From Candidula unifasciata (lineage: Eukaryota > Mollusca > Gastropoda > Stylommatophora > Geomitridae), in assembly GCA_905116865.2 (NCBI GenBank), contig CAJHNH020002470.1:1-64000 (forward strand): a stretch of 64,000 nucleotides of DNA, in the 5' to 3' direction. Below are positions 43,009-54,459 of the stretch, in pieces. Both the position numbers and the translations under genes were made by a program. The notes beneath the pieces were generated by a model that made no database searches, had not been told where the DNA came from, and saw only the letters and a program-made list of their open reading frames with translations. Each line of letters starts with the position of its first letter. The stretch's first letter is position 1.

Positions 43009-44085
43009 TATAAGGTAGCCAAAGAAGAGTACTGGTGTTATCAGTCGCTAGCCAAAGAAGAGTACTGGTGTTATCAGTTGCTAGCCAAAGAAGAATACTG
43101 GTGTTATCAGTCGCTAGCCAAAGAAGAGTACTGGTGTTATCAGTCGCTAGCCAAAGAAGAATACTGGTGTTATCAGTTGCTAGCCAAAGAAGAATACTGG
43201 TGTTATCAGTCGCTAGCCAAAGAAGAATACTGGTGTTATCAGTCGCTCAAAGAAGAATACTGGTGTTATCAGTCGCTAGCCAAAGAAGAATACTGGTGTT
43301 ATCAGTCGCTAGCCAAAGAAGAATACTGGGTATCAGTCGCTAGCCAAAGAAGAATACTGGTGTTATCAGTTGCTAGCCAAAGAAGAATACTGGTGTTATA
43401 GCGCTAGCCAAAGAAGAATACTGGTGTTATCAGTCGCTAGCCAAAGAAGAATACTGGTGTTATCAGTTGTAGCCAAAGAAGAATACTGGTGTTATCAGTC
43501 GCTAGCCAAAGAAGCTCAGTCGCTAGCCAAAGAAGAATACTGGTGTTATCAGTCGCTAGCCAAAGAAGAATACTGGTGTTATCATACTGGTGTTATCAGT
43601 CGCTAGCCAAAAAGTGTTATCAGTCGCTAGCCAAAGAAGAATACTGGTGTTATCAGTCGCTAGCCAAAGAAGAGTACTGGTGTTATCAGTCGCTAGCCAA
43701 AGAAGAGTACTGGTGTTATCAGTCGCTAGCCAAAGAAGAGTACTGGTGTTATCAGTCGCTAGCCAAAAAGAAGTTATCAGTACTGGTGTTATCAGTCGCT
43801 ACTGGTGTTATCAAAGAAGAATACTGGTGTTATCAGTCGCTAGCCAAAGAAGAATACTGGTGTTATCAGTCGTCGCTGGTGTTATAGTCGCTAGACAGAA
43901 GAATACTGGTGTTATCAGTCGCTAGCCAAAGAAAAATACTGGTGTTATCAGTCGCTAGCCAAAGAAGAATACTGGTGTTATCAGTCGCTAGACAAAGAAA
44001 AATACTGGTGTTATCAGTCGCTAGCCAAAGAAGAATACTGGTGTTATCAGTCGCTAGACAAAGAAGAATACTGGTGTTATCAGTC
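43009..44085 (+). repeat. 33-bp minisatellite, about 32 units
   Basis: The unit is GCTAGCCAAAGAAGAATACT + GGTGTTATCAGTC, with GAGTAC/GAATAC, CGCTAG/TGCTAG and GACAAAG variants and several internally deleted units. Because 33 is divisible by three, long frames appear in several phases (LAKEEYWCYQS, VASQRRILVLS, and ATDNTSILLWL on the complement). No splice or start context supports expression. Confidence 0.96.
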
Positions 44086-44560
44086 ACCGCACGCTGAGGG
44101 ATATATTGACGATGGAATCCGAGTGCTTATTGGCCTGTCCAATATGCACTGAGGATAATGTCGATTAACCAACTAACTAGTAAACTAACTAAATAAATAA
44201 CGGATGTGAAATGTGGACCTTAACATCTGAACGTGAAAATTTAGATACTATGTATATTATATAGACACTAGGTATATCATACAGATATTTGGTATATCTT
44301 ATAGATACAATTTCACAAGTGACGGAATTTGGAGTACTTTTGTCAACACACTAGCAACTATGGACCATTGAGCAGTGACATGACAGAACCTGAAATGGTA
44401 CGATCATGTAACAAGATCCGCCTCTCACTCCATTGTAAAATTGTACTACATGGTTCTATAGAGAGGAATAGAAGAAACTGCAGACCAAACGAAGATCTTA
44501 CATAGAGCTAGGCTGAATGAACGGTTTTAAGTTTGTAAACATCAAGTCAAGTGGATTTGA
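44086..44560 (+). pseudogene. Mixed non-LTR relics after the 33-bp array
   Basis: First a cysteine tail, SECLLACPICTEDNVD, as in RNase H elements (44115-44170). Then NGCEMWTLTSEREN (44200-44240; family pattern YG.E.W.LT...). Then a frame resembling TNEGVRSTFVNT and LKWYDHVTRS (44330-44420), the WYGHVTRS motif of RTE-like tails. At least two elements are involved. Confidence 0.55.
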
Positions 44561-44721
44561 CCGACAGAGTTGGAGGGAGCTGATCGATCAGTAACGATTG
44601 GTGACTTAACAAAACGCAGTGTTGTGGGCATTTCGCTATGATTAGTGAAACCCAAGTGGACACCTTTGACCTTTCCCAACAATGTATGTCATATACATTT
44701 TTTTTTCTGCTTTCTTCTTCT

Positions 44722-44792
44722 TTAAAACACACATACACACTCACACACGCACGCACACACACACGCACACACACATACACACGCGCACATGC
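44722..44792 (+). repeat. (CA)n microsatellite
   Basis: CA with CG interruptions, about 70 bp. Confidence 0.93.
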
Positions 44793-44799
44793 TCTGTTA

Positions 44800-44925
44800 A
44801 GGTCTGTTTTCACTGCTGAAGGTGTCATCGATATTGGAACTGTGCTGGCTGCTGAAGATGAGGACAGCGCACTTATGTGCATGTCCGGAGTGCTTTGATG
44901 TCGGTTATTAACTCAAATTAACTAA
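44800..44925 (+). pseudogene. Short non-LTR 3' tail
   Basis: AAGGTGTCATCGATATTGGA, CTGTGCTGGCTGCTGAAGA, GGAGTGCTTTGATGTCGGTT parallels 20650-20765 (ACTGGTGCCATCGGAATTGG..TTGCTGCTGAAGATAGGGAC..GAGTGCTTTGATG). Confidence 0.65.
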
Positions 44926-45014
44926 GCCAATCGTGTCAACAACCTCAGTCCTCGATATATAGGTAGAGTACAAACTAACATAAGGGGTCTACTATTTATA
45001 TTTCATAATAGTTC

Positions 45015-45240
45015 ATTGGATCGGAGTCTGTGGCTCAAGCATTGCGAAGGCGCTTGTAATGCCTGGGTGCCGGGTTCGATCCTAGCTGCGGACGGGTCGT
45101 CTTCCGTTTGTTTTGACAGAGATACCGAGAGCTGAGCGTCCAGAAACAATGACAAACTACTAAACATAAAATTTGCCTAGAAGAACCACAACAGCCAAAA
45201 ATGCTGGGGTTGGTTCTGCCATGTCCTGTAAAGGATACAC
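45015..45240 (+). repeat. tRNA-headed SINE, family D (copy 2)
   Basis: GTCTGTGGCTCAAGCATTGC (A-box side) and GTGCCGGGTTCGATCCTAGC (B box GGTTCGATCC), followed by AAACATAAAATTTGCCTAGAA..AAAAATGCTGGGG. Confidence 0.75.
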
Positions 45241-45359
45241 AACTAACTAACACTAGTTAATTGTCTTTACTAGAATGAGCTCTTTTTAATATTCCAATGA
45301 CATATCGGGTGTATCAAAAGGAGTTAAGAAATAACACAAACGTCTGGGCACCACTAGCA

Positions 45360-45475
45360 TCCGGCGTGATGGTAACCACATTCCCCACCAAGTACCGAGA
45401 TGGGTAGATAAAAGATAGGTCTAGCCCTATATGCCCAATACGTGTGAAGGCGTGAAAAGGGGCTTTACTTACTGG
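45360..45475 (+). repeat. Partial shared-body SINE (3' half)
   Basis: GGCGTGATGGTAACCACATT, GTACCGAGATGGGTAGAT, AGGTCTAGCCCTATATGCCC, GGCGTGAAAAGGGGCTTTAC. Confidence 0.75.
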
Positions 45476-45477
45476 AC

Positions 45478-45800
45478 CACTAGTATCAACAGTTATAAGA
45501 CAGAGAAGATGGCTCTATATTGGACACATCCTGAAAAAAATCAAACCAGGACGGAATCAGCAAACAGACATTTCAGTGGGAAATTAAGGAATCAGGGAGT
45601 CGTGGTCATCCAAAAGAAACCCTCAAATGAACTGTGGCGAGAGAGGCCAGTGATGCTGGACTGGATTCTATCCATGAAAGCGAAACGATTGCACAGGATA
45701 GCACTAAATGGAGGGATAGACGTCGTGCCCTATGTGATATAATTTCACAACAGGGCAGTGATAACGATCTCGCGAATATGATACTGGACCCATATTTTAT
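45478..45800 (+). pseudogene. RTE-like retrotransposon tail relic
   Basis: KTEKMALYWTHPEKNQ and, in another frame, REASDAGLDSIHESETIAQD followed by STKWRDRRRALCD. The end pattern (A)GL...E..TIAQDR.KWR..V.AL is typical of RTE C-termini. Confidence 0.65.
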
Positions 45801-45854
45801 AGACCGATTCTTCCCTAATGGATGATCTGATTTGTATCAAGCCGATCGACTTTT

Positions 45855-46002
45855 TCTCTCATGATATTTCCTGGTGCCCATTTTAGACTGGGTAGGCCTG
45901 CGAACCCACGGGTATTTATATATGTCTGCATCTATGAGGATTCGAACAGGCGATCTTCGGGCAGATAAGCATGGGTGTTGCCACTGAGGTGAATCGAATC
46001 CC
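45855..46002 (-). repeat. SINE fragment with a third head
   Basis: The minus strand carries CACTGAGGTGAATCGAATCC complement (GGATTCGATTCACCTCAGTG), then CGCCTGTTCGAATCCTCAT (B box), then a body start CAGGCCTACCCAGTCTAAAA and GGGCACCAGG as in head-A SINEs. Confidence 0.55.
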
Positions 46003-46039
46003 TGGTAGATGACAAAAAAAAAAAAAAAACAAGAAAACA

Positions 46040-46318
46040 AGGTAAGTACCCTTTTCCACGCCTTCAGGTGTAGTGGACGTATAGGACTAGACCTATATTT
46101 TATAGACCAGTCGGCACGCGGTGGGTGATGTATTCAACATTACGTCAGCTGCCTTTACTTCCCAGGACTATGCATGGTACCCAATTAGGACTGGGTCAAC
46201 CTAAGATGAAAGCTCATTCTTTAAAAAAAAGTTCGCCTCCCTCAGGACCCGAACCCAAGCAATTCGGATCTGCAGACGATTGTCCAACCGCTATACCATG
46301 ACGGCTTCCTTTCGGTAG
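46040..46318 (-). repeat. SINE, shared-body type with head B
   Basis: The minus strand head reads CATGGTATAGCGGTTGGACA (A box) and TTGCTTGGGTTCGGGTCC (B box). The body is GGGTACCATGCATAGTCCTG, GGAAGTAAAGGCAGCTGACG and GTGCCGACTGGTCTATAAAA, and the end is CACGCCTT complement. Confidence 0.85.
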
Positions 46319-46819
46319 ATTAAGTACTAACTATGTAATATCAAAAGTTGTTCACGTGAGGAGCGACACATGAGCAGACAGTACATCCGACACAACTTGA
46401 GAATGCCTTTGAGCTGGCAGCAAACCGGATATTAAGTAACTAAATTAATACCAACAGAAGAAGCGAACTAACTGCAAACACATGTGCCTATAATGTCATT
46501 GTATCACTGATTTCCTATCGTGCTATGCACCCTGTGTAGTTGTTAGATGTTGCTCACCAATCAGTTTAGATGTTAACATTTTTGTGAAAGTAAAAATAAA
46601 TGAAAAGACGTTTTAAGAAAAGTAGGTTAGTTAGTTAGTCTTTCCTCTTGTGTCGAGTGCGGCACATAGGGCAGAGGTCATGACTCTCCATGCATGGCGG
46701 TTCGTTGATATCTGTTGTAGAAAAGTAGGTAATGCCAATTAATTACTTTTTTTTTAGTGAGACTGATGTTTGACTGCAGAGAATGATAATATTTGTCACC
46801 GGGTGTGGTTTCTGCGTTT

Positions 46820-47110
46820 TGAGGGCCGCGTTAGCGCAGTTGATAGGAGACTCGCTTTCAAATCCAGCTGCCACTCTATGCAGCCCACGGCCGGTGCACG
46901 AAGCCGGGCGGTTCCCAAGGTTCACCCAGTCTCAAGGTAATCGGTACCAGAGGTAATACTCTGTGGTAAATGAAGGATCGTCGCTGTAGCTACGGAGTTG
47001 TGTGCAGACGGCGACACATGCGGACAGTTGCTTATCAGCTGTCCGTACTGATGGAGGAGCACGTATGGTTTATAACTGTGTGCAATGAGGCTGGTTCACA
47101 TCTCCCGACC
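46820..47110 (+). repeat. tRNA-headed SINE, family G (copy 1)
   Basis: The head is GCCGCGTTAGCGCAGTTGAT, AGGAGACTCGCTTTCAAATCC. The body is AAGGATCGTCGCTGTAGCTA, CAGACGGCGACACATGCGGA, TATCAGCTGTCCGTACTG and GTTCACATCTCCCGACC. The inverted copy is at 48040-48335. Confidence 0.85.
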
Positions 47111-47304
47111 TTACCTTAACCTGTCTAAAATGGGAAGTAAAATACTTCACCCACTTTTTCTTAAACCGCATATTTCATCACAGAAAATCTGTAAGAGTAA
47201 TGAGCCCTTCTAAGTTTTTTTTCATACCATCTTATTATCCCTTTGTGGGATACAATTTTCCTGTTTTTAAAGCCTTACTCTGGCTCATGCCAGGGGCCAC
47301 AATA

Positions 47305-47580
47305 TAGCCAGGCGTCCGTTGCTTAGGCGTTGCAAATCCGACTCGTAATCCAACGTACCGCGATCGAAACACACTGCTGGCTGCGTGGATTTTTTTAACG
47401 GTATGTGGCGTTGCAGGTCGACCCAGCCTAAAATGGGTATCAGGATGGCTGTCCTGGGAAAGTAAACACAGCCGGCGTAATGCTGACCACATTACCCATC
47501 CAGTGCCAATTGGTCTGTAAATATATATACACATATACCCAATGCGCCTTAGGCGTGAAAAGGGATCCTAACTTTATCAT
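47305..47580 (+). repeat. SINE, shared-body type with head A (copy 3)
   Basis: GGCGTCCGTTGCTTAGGCGT, CCGACTCGTAATCCAACGTA, GGTCGACCCAGCCTAAAATG, GGCGTAATGCTGACCACATT, GGCGTGAAAAGGGATCCTA. Confidence 0.9.
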
Positions 47581-47587
47581 TAATAAA

Positions 47588-47695
47588 AAATACGCGGTTT
47601 CTGGGACCTCTCCACGGGTGATCCTCATCCACGTGATGGCACTTGGTGTCATCGAGTGTTTATCACTTGAGTGAAGTCCTAGTGGGGTAAAAGAA
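47588..47695 (-). repeat. Dispersed repeat C (copy 4)
   Basis: Complement of the core: GGTGATCCTCATCCACGTGA, GCACTTGGTGTCATCGAGTG, TTTATCACTTGAGTGAAGTCC. Confidence 0.7.
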
Positions 47696-48039
47696 GACAG
47701 ATATATATTTTTCTTTGTATTGGCTCTTCTATAGTAAGAGAGTTTGAAAAAATATTGTCTTTCTTGTAATTCTTCTGAGTGTTGCCTAGACAGCACGTAA
47801 TTCACTAGGTCGGGCAGTGTTTTGTTGTTGTCTTGTTTTAGTCTTTTAGAATAAAGTCATTGTTCAAAGTGACTTATCCAGCGACAGTTATCCAGCGACA
47901 GTTATCCAGCGACTTCTACAAACTTAAACCAGCGGAGCATTGCACTTTCTTGGGACCTCATCTGCCCCAGTGGGTCAGATAAAGAGCGACGGCACACAAG
48001 ATAATAGCACAGTTTAGAGAATTAATAAAGGTAAAAGTA

Positions 48040-48335
48040 AAGTCGGGAGATGTGAAACAGCGTCACTTAAACACGGTTATAAACCATAGGTGCTCTGCCA
48101 CCACTACGGACAGCTGATAAGAAACTGTCCGCCTGTGTCGCCGTCCGCACGTAACTCTGTAGCTACAGTGACGTTCCTCCATTTACCCCAGAGTGTCACT
48201 CTGGTACCCATTTCCTAGAGGCTGGGTGAACCTGGGAAACCGCCCGGTTTCGAAAACTGACCGTGGCTGCAGCGAGTCGCAGCTGCATTTAAAAGCGAGC
48301 CTCCTATCGACTGCTCTAACGTAGCGAATCAATGT
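48040..48335 (-). repeat. tRNA-headed SINE, family G (copy 2, inverted)
   Basis: The complement matches 46820-47110 throughout: GGGAGATGTGAAACAGCGT at left, GTCCGCCTGTGTCGCCGTCC in the middle, AAAAGCGAGCCTCCTATCGA and CTGCTCTAACG at the head. Confidence 0.85.
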
Positions 48336-48339
48336 TTAT

Positions 48340-49080
48340 TGCTGCTGGGTCAAGTGACGATGTCGCTGTCTTCCATTTTTAAGCTGTCTGTGGAATTATT
48401 CAAGCGCTGATGCTCCTCTCAAGCCCCACGGTGTTAATCAGATAGATCCAGCTCATTAACCTACTTCAACATGTCAACCGTATTCGTTCACGCCGGCTGT
48501 CTGCTGCGCCCCAATCGCCTTTCCTCTTTCGCTTGGACAATCATCTGTCGTTCTTCCCTCTTGTCGGCAATTCGTCACCAGGTCTTATCTCATTATGTCT
48601 ACCACCCAGGTTCCCACAGACATCCTAACAATTTCCTGCATAGTTTAAGCACACGCTTTCCATCTGAATGACTACATAGAATGACTCTTACTTTCTCTCT
48701 GCTGAGCTTATGTCCTTTTCTCATATGTGATTTTGTCGAGACTCTTCAATCTTACATCTGTACATTTTCAGTTACTGGAATCTCATGACTTCTCCCCTTA
48801 ACCTTTGACCTATGCCAGTCGGAAACTCTGGCCTGTATTGACGTCATGGGATTTCCCAATTAGCATCATAACAGATCCGCTATAAAGCATGTCGTAAGGG
48901 AAAAGTCAATTGTTATATGGGTATTACGGTGTGAAATAATCAACGGCTAACTCTAACTCTATCCTAACTCCCCTCCCCCTTTTTCCATTATTGGATTTTT
49001 CCTGAAACACTCGGATTTCTCTAAATGGGGTGAACAAAAAGTAAACAACCATTTATCCTTTTTTAGGGCTTTTTTTTTTC
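48340..49080. other. Non-coding stretch, nothing recognised with confidence
   Basis: The open frame 48471-48671 has no recognisable motif. 48770-48930 has weak similarity to dispersed repeats only. Confidence 0.4.
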
Positions 49081-49084
49081 CCCT

Positions 49085-49260
49085 CGAAATCTCAATCTAT
49101 CTGCCTTAGAGACTCGGAACCAACAGTCAGCACAAAAATAAGCTAGAAATGTAAGAGAGATTTGCACGCAAAACTAGAGATCTGGAACAAGACAAAAATC
49201 CAGAAATGAACGAACAACCAAAACTTTCCACAAGTTTACAGCCAAGAAGAAGAAAATCAT
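49085..49260 (+). repeat. Dispersed repeat J, diverged
   Basis: GACTCGGAACCAACAGTCAG, AATCCAGAAATGAACGAACA, ACTTTCCACAAGTTTACAGC and CAAGAAGAAGAAAA parallel 62690-62863 in order. Confidence 0.55.
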
Positions 49261-49289
49261 CATCATCATAACCTTTATAGAAGTGCTTG

Positions 49290-49600
49290 TGCCACCCTAA
49301 CCTTTTTAGTAAAACTGGTTGAAATATTTTGTTATCTCCTCTCTGCCAAATGCATCTATGCTTCAGAAAATGAATATTGAAGATGGTTGGCTATTAAAGA
49401 CGATAAAACACAGAAAATTGAAATATTTTGGGCACGTAAACGTCGCGAAAGTTTGCAGAGAGCAATAGTGAAGGGGTATACGTCTGTCTGGAAAGGAAAA
49501 AAAAGGTCAAAGAGAAGACGGGTGCAGGATGTTTTTGATGTTCAGATGGGTGTATCAGACGCGGGACATCTTGCTTGTGATGGAGTTTTCTCGAGGGTTG
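49290..49600 (+). pseudogene. RTE-like retrotransposon tail relic
   Basis: One frame reads LLKTIKHRKLKYFGHVNVAK (R.LK.FGHV motif). The following purine-rich part gives GKKRSKRRRVQDVFDVQM and matches the G+R.RGR....D... section. Stops are present. Confidence 0.65.
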
Positions 49601-49774
49601 TTATGGGTGCAAGGTTTTGCAAAGGACATGCTACTGGACTGACTCATCAATTGTGCGGAATTATTCATTCTAAAAAAAAAAAAAAAAAATTTTACTTATT
49701 TTATTCATCGCATGAAACAATTAACTACCCAGTGTCTGTCTCAAGCGAATCTGCAAGTTTGATGTTGTTGTTTG

Positions 49775-49985
49775 TTTTAGTATCCAGAAGCCATGAGTTG
49801 TTAACTCTTAGGCTTGGTATTATGGATATCGCAACCTTTCGGTGTGATTCCATTTTAAATACCGTAATTCTGGAAGAAATGTGGCTTTTCTGCCCACCCC
49901 CGTGAGTGAACCCGGACCACAAGGAGTTCGTCACCCGCTCACCGCGCAATCCGGTTTAGCCAGCTACGCCAGAGAGACGGGTGCA
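49775..49985 (-). repeat. tRNA-headed SINE, family E (copy 2)
   Basis: Same blocks as 8455-8700: TATCCAGAAGCCATGAGTTG, GGATATCGCAACCTTTCGG, CCACAAGGAGTTCGTCACCC, GCGCAATCCGGTTTAGCCA. Confidence 0.85.
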
Positions 49986-50089
49986 ACTTTGATCGGATAT
50001 ATTTCCTGTCATACCAATAAACAGGCTTTGTATCTTTTTACACCATATATTTCATCATTACAAAACTCTATCGAATACTGACAAGGTAT

Positions 50090-51180
50090 TTTTTTTCATA
50101 CAGGAGCTTGTACATGGCCCTGGGAAAGTAGTATACATAGGAAATTTGTCCTACTTTTTATGCCTTCCCCGGACATCAATTATCTCTTTCATAAAAGGAG
50201 AGAGTTAAATTTGAAGTTAATTAACATTTTTTTAAAGTCCTTGTCTCTTCTTCACATGGCAGTATTAATCTGACGTTACAGACACACAGATGCAAAGGAC
50301 TAGGGTCTATTGGCATATAGTGAAGAAAAGAATGTGATTAATGCTATATCAAAAACTACAATGACAAGAGAACTAGCTCGTTTACATTGAGTGTGTGAAA
50401 TGTGTTTTTGGAGAAAACAACAACTTGGCATACATTGTTCATAAGACATGGCTATGACGTCAACAGGAGGTAAAAAAAGTACAATATACCTATCCTTTGT
50501 TTTGTTCTTTCTTCTTTTGTAAGCCACTGTGACATTTCCGTTTTGTTTATTGTATTGACGACAAGCATATTTCTCCACCGATATAAGTTATGTGAGGCTA
50601 ACAGGCAATCAGCGTCAAGCAGGTAACGCTGACACCTATAGACGCCAGACACTGGGAGCCTGCAACTAGAGCTCCTCACTCCCCGCGCCACCATACCTCT
50701 TGATTTTCTTTGAATTTCGGAAAAGGGATTCAGACACCCTGCACATTAGAGGACACAAGAGCACAATAACAAGGACAATGAACAGGACGTAGGATGACCC
50801 ACGAGGAGAAACATCATAAACATCAGAAGAAGAACAACATGCTAGGGTCCAGGCAGGATGGAGGTTATTTGGATAAGAATGTAAAGCCAGAGAGCTGGCC
50901 CACGTATCACAAACTTAAAGTGGGGCAAATAAACTACACCACAAATATAACTGGAGACTGCTGATAGCTTGATGCCAGCGGCAGTTTAAACGTGGTCGAG
51001 TTTTTTGAGGGACGCTTTCCCCAAAATGTTATTAATAATTTAACGCCTTCTTCTTTCCCATCATGAATATATCTCATCTTTTTAAGAATGTGTTTATAAT
51101 ATTTGCTATTTATTATTATATTTTTTTTTACCATTCAGTACACGAAATATAATGCAGCGGCTCCACACTTGAGATTCTGA
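50090..51180. other. Non-coding stretch, nothing recognised
   Basis: No open frame with a recognisable motif and no repeat family identified. Confidence 0.45.
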
Positions 51181-51289
51181 TAAACTAAAAAACAAATTAT
51201 ATATGTATGTATGTGTGTGTGTGTATGTGTGTTTATGTGTGTGCTAAATTATTTACGGGCCGCTGTTGTCTGGGCTTGGTCAGATTTTA

Positions 51290-51510
51290 AAGGTTTCCGT
51301 GGCGAAGTGGTCAAGCCGTTTGCCTCTCGTTCTGAAGGTCGTGGGTTCATTTCACAGCTATGTCGTTCAGTTAACGATTGCAATTTTAACTGAGCACCCT
51401 AAGGATCGTCGCCAGATCTACGAAGTTCCTGCTCTATGTGATTCTCTCAGCAGACGGCCACTAGTTTTGGAGAAAGACCGAGCCAAATGGGATAAAACCC
51501 GGTGTAACGT
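51290..51510 (+). repeat. tRNA-headed SINE, family F (copy 3, best head)
   Basis: TTCCGTGGCGAAGTGGTCAA (A box) and GAAGGTCGTGGGTTCATTTC (B box) give a leucine/serine-type tRNA-like head. The body is GTCGTTCAGTTAACGATTGC, AGGATCGTCGCCAGATCTAC and TCAGCAGACGGCCACTAG. Confidence 0.85.
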
Positions 51511-51867
51511 AGCGGATACTCTCGATTTTAACCTTTTACATTTAGCTACGACTGAACTACCTTGTAACAGTAAAACAGGAGTCAAACACACTTACATAAG
51601 AAAATCAAGACTGAGAGGCAGTTAGGTTAGATAAATGTACACGTTAGTAAGGAATCAAGATACATTCAAATAGCCTGCAGGAAAGAAATGCGGTGTGTCA
51701 TGTTCGTGAGTTGTGGGGAAAGAATACATGTCAAAGTTCGCATTCCGGCAGGCCCGTTTTCATAGCCAAAGAAGAAAGCAAAGTTATGAGGATTATTTTA
51801 AGAAACATACTCCACAAATGTGCCGCTAGCTGGCCTGTAGAAGAATTATCTAGATCTTTCTGTCACA

Positions 51868-51904
51868 CACACACCCCTATATATATATATACACACACAC
51901 AAAT

Positions 51905-51962
<58 letters not shown>
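51868..51962 (+). repeat. (CA)n(TA)n microsatellite
   Basis: Compound AC/TA dinucleotides. Confidence 0.95.
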
Positions 51963-52017
51963 TCAACACTTACTCACAAAAAGAATACTTTGATAGACAT
52001 GTTTTCAGACATATCGA

Positions 52018-52400
<383 letters not shown>

Positions 52401-52439
52401 CCTTCCCACATAAAGATAACGTTAACGCTGAAACGCTTT

Positions 52440-52815
52440 GATTTTACTAGTTATCTATTGTAAACTATGTTGTGTTTTTGTTTCAGAATATGGCGTGTGA
52501 AAACAAGTATCAACAGAGATGTCTGTGTACAGAGTATGTTGAAGATATCCATTTGTTCTGAAAATTTGCTCCGATAAAATACGCGTATAGATACGGACGT
52601 GATAATATTGCAATTGTACAATACATATAACATTACTGAGTAAAGGCAGGTGAAGTGTTCAATTCCAAACTTCCTATCTAACAATTGTTTAACAAATATC
52701 TTGAAAACGGATGTGTCGTTGCAGTTATTATTCATACATTTAACTTCTGCAACCATTTAAACTTGGGATAAATTCAAGAGGCTCTGAGATCAGGACCTGC
52801 CTGGCAGAACTAATC
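52440..52815 (+). other. Non-repeat stretch upstream of the GTPase exon
   Basis: AT-rich. A pyrimidine-rich TAATCTTTCAG at about 52808-52818 could be the acceptor for an exon carrying the 5' UTR and start codon of the next feature. No promoter could be identified. Confidence 0.4.
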
Positions 52816-52864
52816 TTTCAGGCAGAGGGCCCAGGTAGGATTTACAGAAGGCATCCAAACGAAG

Positions 52865-52952
52865 ATGAGTGGGAGAAAGGTGTTTCATCGCAACGGAGCT
52901 ACACCCGAGTTCAACCTTGCGCTTGTTGGCGCTCTTGGTGTCGGCAAATCAG
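52865..52952 (+). CDS. First coding exon of a Ras-like small GTPase (RASL12/RERG type)
   Basis: ATG at 52865 opens MSGRKVFHRNGATPEFNLAL and VGALGVGKS, ending in phase 1 at TCAG/GTAAAC (52953). The next codon therefore starts with G, fitting Ala or Gly after GKS. GxxGVGKS with the preceding hydrophobic strand (FNLALVG) is the P-loop of a Ras-superfamily GTPase, and a P-loop split by an intron right after GKS is compatible with this family. The short N-terminal extension before the strand resembles RASL12 or RERG-type proteins more than classical Ras, but 29 residues are too few to decide. No later exon (switch I, DxxG, NKxD) was found in the remaining 11 kb, which is filled by a (TTTC)n tract and retroelements, so the rest must lie beyond the window or the exon is orphaned. 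Confidence 0.65.
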
Positions 52953-53214
52953 GTAAACCCAAAGTTTCGTCTCTTCTACCTCCTTTTATTTTCTTAACAA
53001 CCTCTTCGCACAGTGACCCAGTTTTGTAAAGTTGATAATTATGTGAATGTGCGTAGGTTCGAGCTGTTTATCTTATCCATGTGTCAGGATTTTTTTTTCT
53101 TGTCTTTAACAATAGCTTCCTGTTTGCAATTTTATTTCAGGTCGTCATTCCTTTTTTAGCTTTTGTAAAGTGGCTGTCAGAACTATTTCGCGTTGCTCCG
53201 CTTTGTCGATAGCT

Positions 53215-53552
<338 letters not shown>

Positions 53553-53559
53553 CGTTATA

Positions 53560-54130
53560 TCTTAATTTGTCTACCCCAGATAAAGTCAAAGGACAGTCCA
53601 ACATTTTTGAGGGGGAGGGTTAAAACTGGGTTTCCCGGCTTTCTGTTGCATTTAACGACCCCAAGATCTGCCTTTTCCCCTTTTCTTTCTCCGTTTTTTT
53701 TTTAACCTTCAATTTATTTTTATTCTTTCTATATCTTTATTTCATTTTTTTCCACTGTCTATATGTTCTGTATTTATTATGTCTATCTGTCATCTGTCTT
53801 TCTTTTGTCTTTCGCTCTGTCCTTTTTATGGTTATATTTTTCTGTGTTTCTGCCTGTATTCTTAAACCCGCCTCTTTGATTTTCGTGTCTTCTGTTTTTT
53901 GATTACATTAGCATCATAAATCACCCCCCCCCCCCCCGATATCCAGACCTTTCCCATTTTTCTTTCACTTACTGTAAGAAAAAAAGTAAGAGCGGCTTCT
54001 TCTCTTGTTCTTTCTTCATATTCTTAGTTTTCTTTGTATCAACATCTCTGTACTTCTCGCCTTCTTTCTCCACTTATTTCCATTGTCATGCTTTTCTGTC
54101 TTTCTCTCTACTATTTGTATTTACACATTC
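53560..54130. other. Pyrimidine-rich non-coding stretch
   Basis: TTTCT-rich sequence with a poly-C run at about 53923-53937. No gene recognised. Confidence 0.5.
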
Positions 54131-54135
54131 ATTTG

Positions 54136-54222
54136 GGATGGGCTAGGGAGGTTGGGGGATGGGCTAGGGAGGTTGGGGGATGGGCTAGGGAGGTTGGGGG
54201 GTAGGTGGGGGGGGGGGGGCAA
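54136..54222 (+). repeat. G-rich ~25-bp tandem repeat
   Basis: GGGATGGGCTAGGGAGGTTG + GGG occurs three times and runs into a poly-G stretch. Dense GGG runs could fold as G-quadruplexes. Confidence 0.9.
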
Positions 54223-54459
54223 TGCTATAAGACAGCCATTGCAACCTTCAAAGTGCTTTATATCTGCCCATACACTGTCATTTACATTTTAATTTTGAAG
54301 ATACAATTGCATCAGGATAACTTGCTAATTTACAACTAAGTAAAAGCTCTGATGGTCTTTAGAGGTAAATTTATGTTCGGCAGATTGCAACTGCTTCAGG
54401 ACGATTGAAATTCGTAGTATAAATGTAAAGCAGAAATACAAAAGCATGTATACCCTCGA

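Noticed and set aside
42952..43925. Repeat protein with 11-residue units
   Set aside because: Several phases and both strands are open, as expected for a 33-bp repeat. The flanks are retroelement relics and no promoter or splice context is seen. Kept as a minisatellite.
43009..44085. CRISPR array
   Set aside because: The repeats are contiguous with no unique spacers, and the DNA is animal-type. The same applies to the 32-bp and 59-bp arrays.
48471..48671. 66-codon frame with Cys/Arg/Ser-rich sequence
   Set aside because: No motif or splice support; length is within chance expectation.
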